From Palsa-504 sp963744575 (GTDB lineage: Bacteria; Actinomycetota; Actinomycetes; Streptosporangiales; Streptosporangiaceae), in the NCBI GenBank assembly GCA_963744575.1, contig CAVUUF010000025.1, positions 310,001-374,000 of the forward strand: a stretch of DNA of 64,000 nt, in the 5' to 3' direction. Of the stretch, positions 63,681 to 64,000 are shown piece after piece (within the stretch, counting starts at the first letter, position 1; every line of letters begins with the position of its first letter). Made by a program: the position numbers and the translations under genes. The notes beneath the pieces were generated by a model. The model was given only the letters and a program-made list of their open reading frames with translations, made no database searches and was not told the origin of the DNA.

Positions 63681-63824
63681 TCAGGCTCCTCCGCCATCGC
63701 GATGCCCGTCACAATGCTCGTCACGGTGACCGTCATACTTCCACAGGTACAGATCGCGCAGCAGTGCGATCTCGGCGCCGTGGTGCAGCATCCCCCGGTT
63801 GATGTGCAGGACGAGCTCGGCCAT
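63681..63824 (-). pseudogene. DinB-family C-terminal fragment
   Basis: About 47 residues beginning MAELVLHINRGMLHHGAEIALLRDLYLW (in the order HINR...HHGAEIALLRD), the conserved last helix of DinB-like metal enzymes, followed by a His/Asp/Gly-rich tail. The remaining roughly 110 residues of the four-helix bundle are missing; the upstream DNA is the start region of the enoyl-CoA hydratase gene. It is a remnant. Confidence 0.7.
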
Positions 63825-63894
63825 GGCGGCCGAGGCCCGCGGTGGCACGGGCAATGGCACGGCATGATGGGGACTGAGCCGAGGAGTCACGCTG

Positions 63895-64000
63895 ATGATC
63901 GATCTGGAGATCACCGAAGGCGTCGCGTTCATCACCCTGAACAACCCCGCGACCAGGAACGCCCTGAGCGACGAACTGGCCGGCCAGTTCGTCGCGGCCT
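63895..64000 (+). CDS. Enoyl-CoA hydratase/isomerase family, start only
   Basis: The first 35 codons of a crotonase-fold enzyme: MIDLEITEGVAFITLNNPAT followed by RNALSDELAGQF, typical of the N-terminal strand pair and first helix of the family. GAGGAG (63881-63886) lies 8 nt upstream of ATG 63895. The window ends before the oxyanion-hole motif, so activity and substrate cannot be judged. Confidence 0.88.
   Translation, partial: MIDLEITEGVAFITLNNPATRNALSDELAGQFVAA

Overview
The window is very GC-rich chromosomal DNA with actinomycete gene content. Support for this comes from GTG starts, many apparently leaderless genes, Tat/lipoprotein substrate-binding proteins, a Ser/Thr kinase with an FHA partner, split NHEJ ligase/polymerase genes and an infB with a huge Pro/Gly/Arg-rich N-terminus. 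The gene order partly matches the dxr-rseP-ispG-GNAT and rimP-nusA-ylxR-infB-DUF503-rbfA-truB-ribF blocks known from Streptomyces and relatives. Here those blocks are interrupted by accessory genes, so it is probably a relative rather than Streptomyces itself. No tRNA, rRNA, CRISPR array or prophage was recognised by eye.

Layout. 1-3.4 kb: a decayed ECF sigma factor, a membrane-tethered DUF3618 protein with six 11-residue repeats, gcvTH and a pterin dehydratase. 3.5-7.3 kb: dxr, rseP-type protease and ispG (MEP isoprenoid pathway plus membrane proteolysis). 7.3-13.9 kb: an inserted block with a DeoR regulator, a 969-base spacer carrying a LacI-type operator and a structured leader, a complete sugar ABC transporter (binding protein, permease, ATPase) and a secreted TAP-type hydrolase. 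13.9-20.5 kb: GNAT, MarR, ROK, HelD-like helicase, a small conserved protein and a ferritin-like pair in which one gene is frameshifted. 20.6-28.9 kb: the transcription/translation block rimP to ribF, with a chain of overlapping micro-ORFs before infB. 29-32.3 kb: a membrane protein, a dead serine hydrolase and a phosphohexomutase.

32.6-45.1 kb is a nucleoside uptake and salvage region. It holds a BMP lipoprotein, an ATPase and two permeases on the minus strand. Cytidine deaminase lies divergent, then a thymidine phosphorylase reading frame that runs without a stop into adenosine deaminase. A kinase/FHA pair and upp follow. Imported nucleosides can thus be deaminated, phosphorolysed and returned to UMP.

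45.2-64 kb is a mosaic. It contains IclR/pobA (aromatic catabolism; pobA has lost its stop and runs antisense into its neighbour), a methyltransferase, a DMT exporter and a stand-alone CGNR zinc finger. A regulator with RHH-HTH-RHH architecture is coupled to glpD and lies opposite glpK. Then come a polysaccharide deacetylase, the NHEJ polymerase and ligase (the ligase carries a 99-bp palindromic insert at its 3' end), an SDR, a nucleotidyltransferase with a stub metallophosphoesterase, a GMC oxidoreductase, TPR and DinB remnants, a VOC protein and the start of an enoyl-CoA hydratase.

Recurrent themes are in-frame low-complexity or palindromic inserts in otherwise conserved enzymes, hairpins just after ABC binding-protein genes, and at least fourteen start codons placed exactly 6 nt after a -10-like hexamer.
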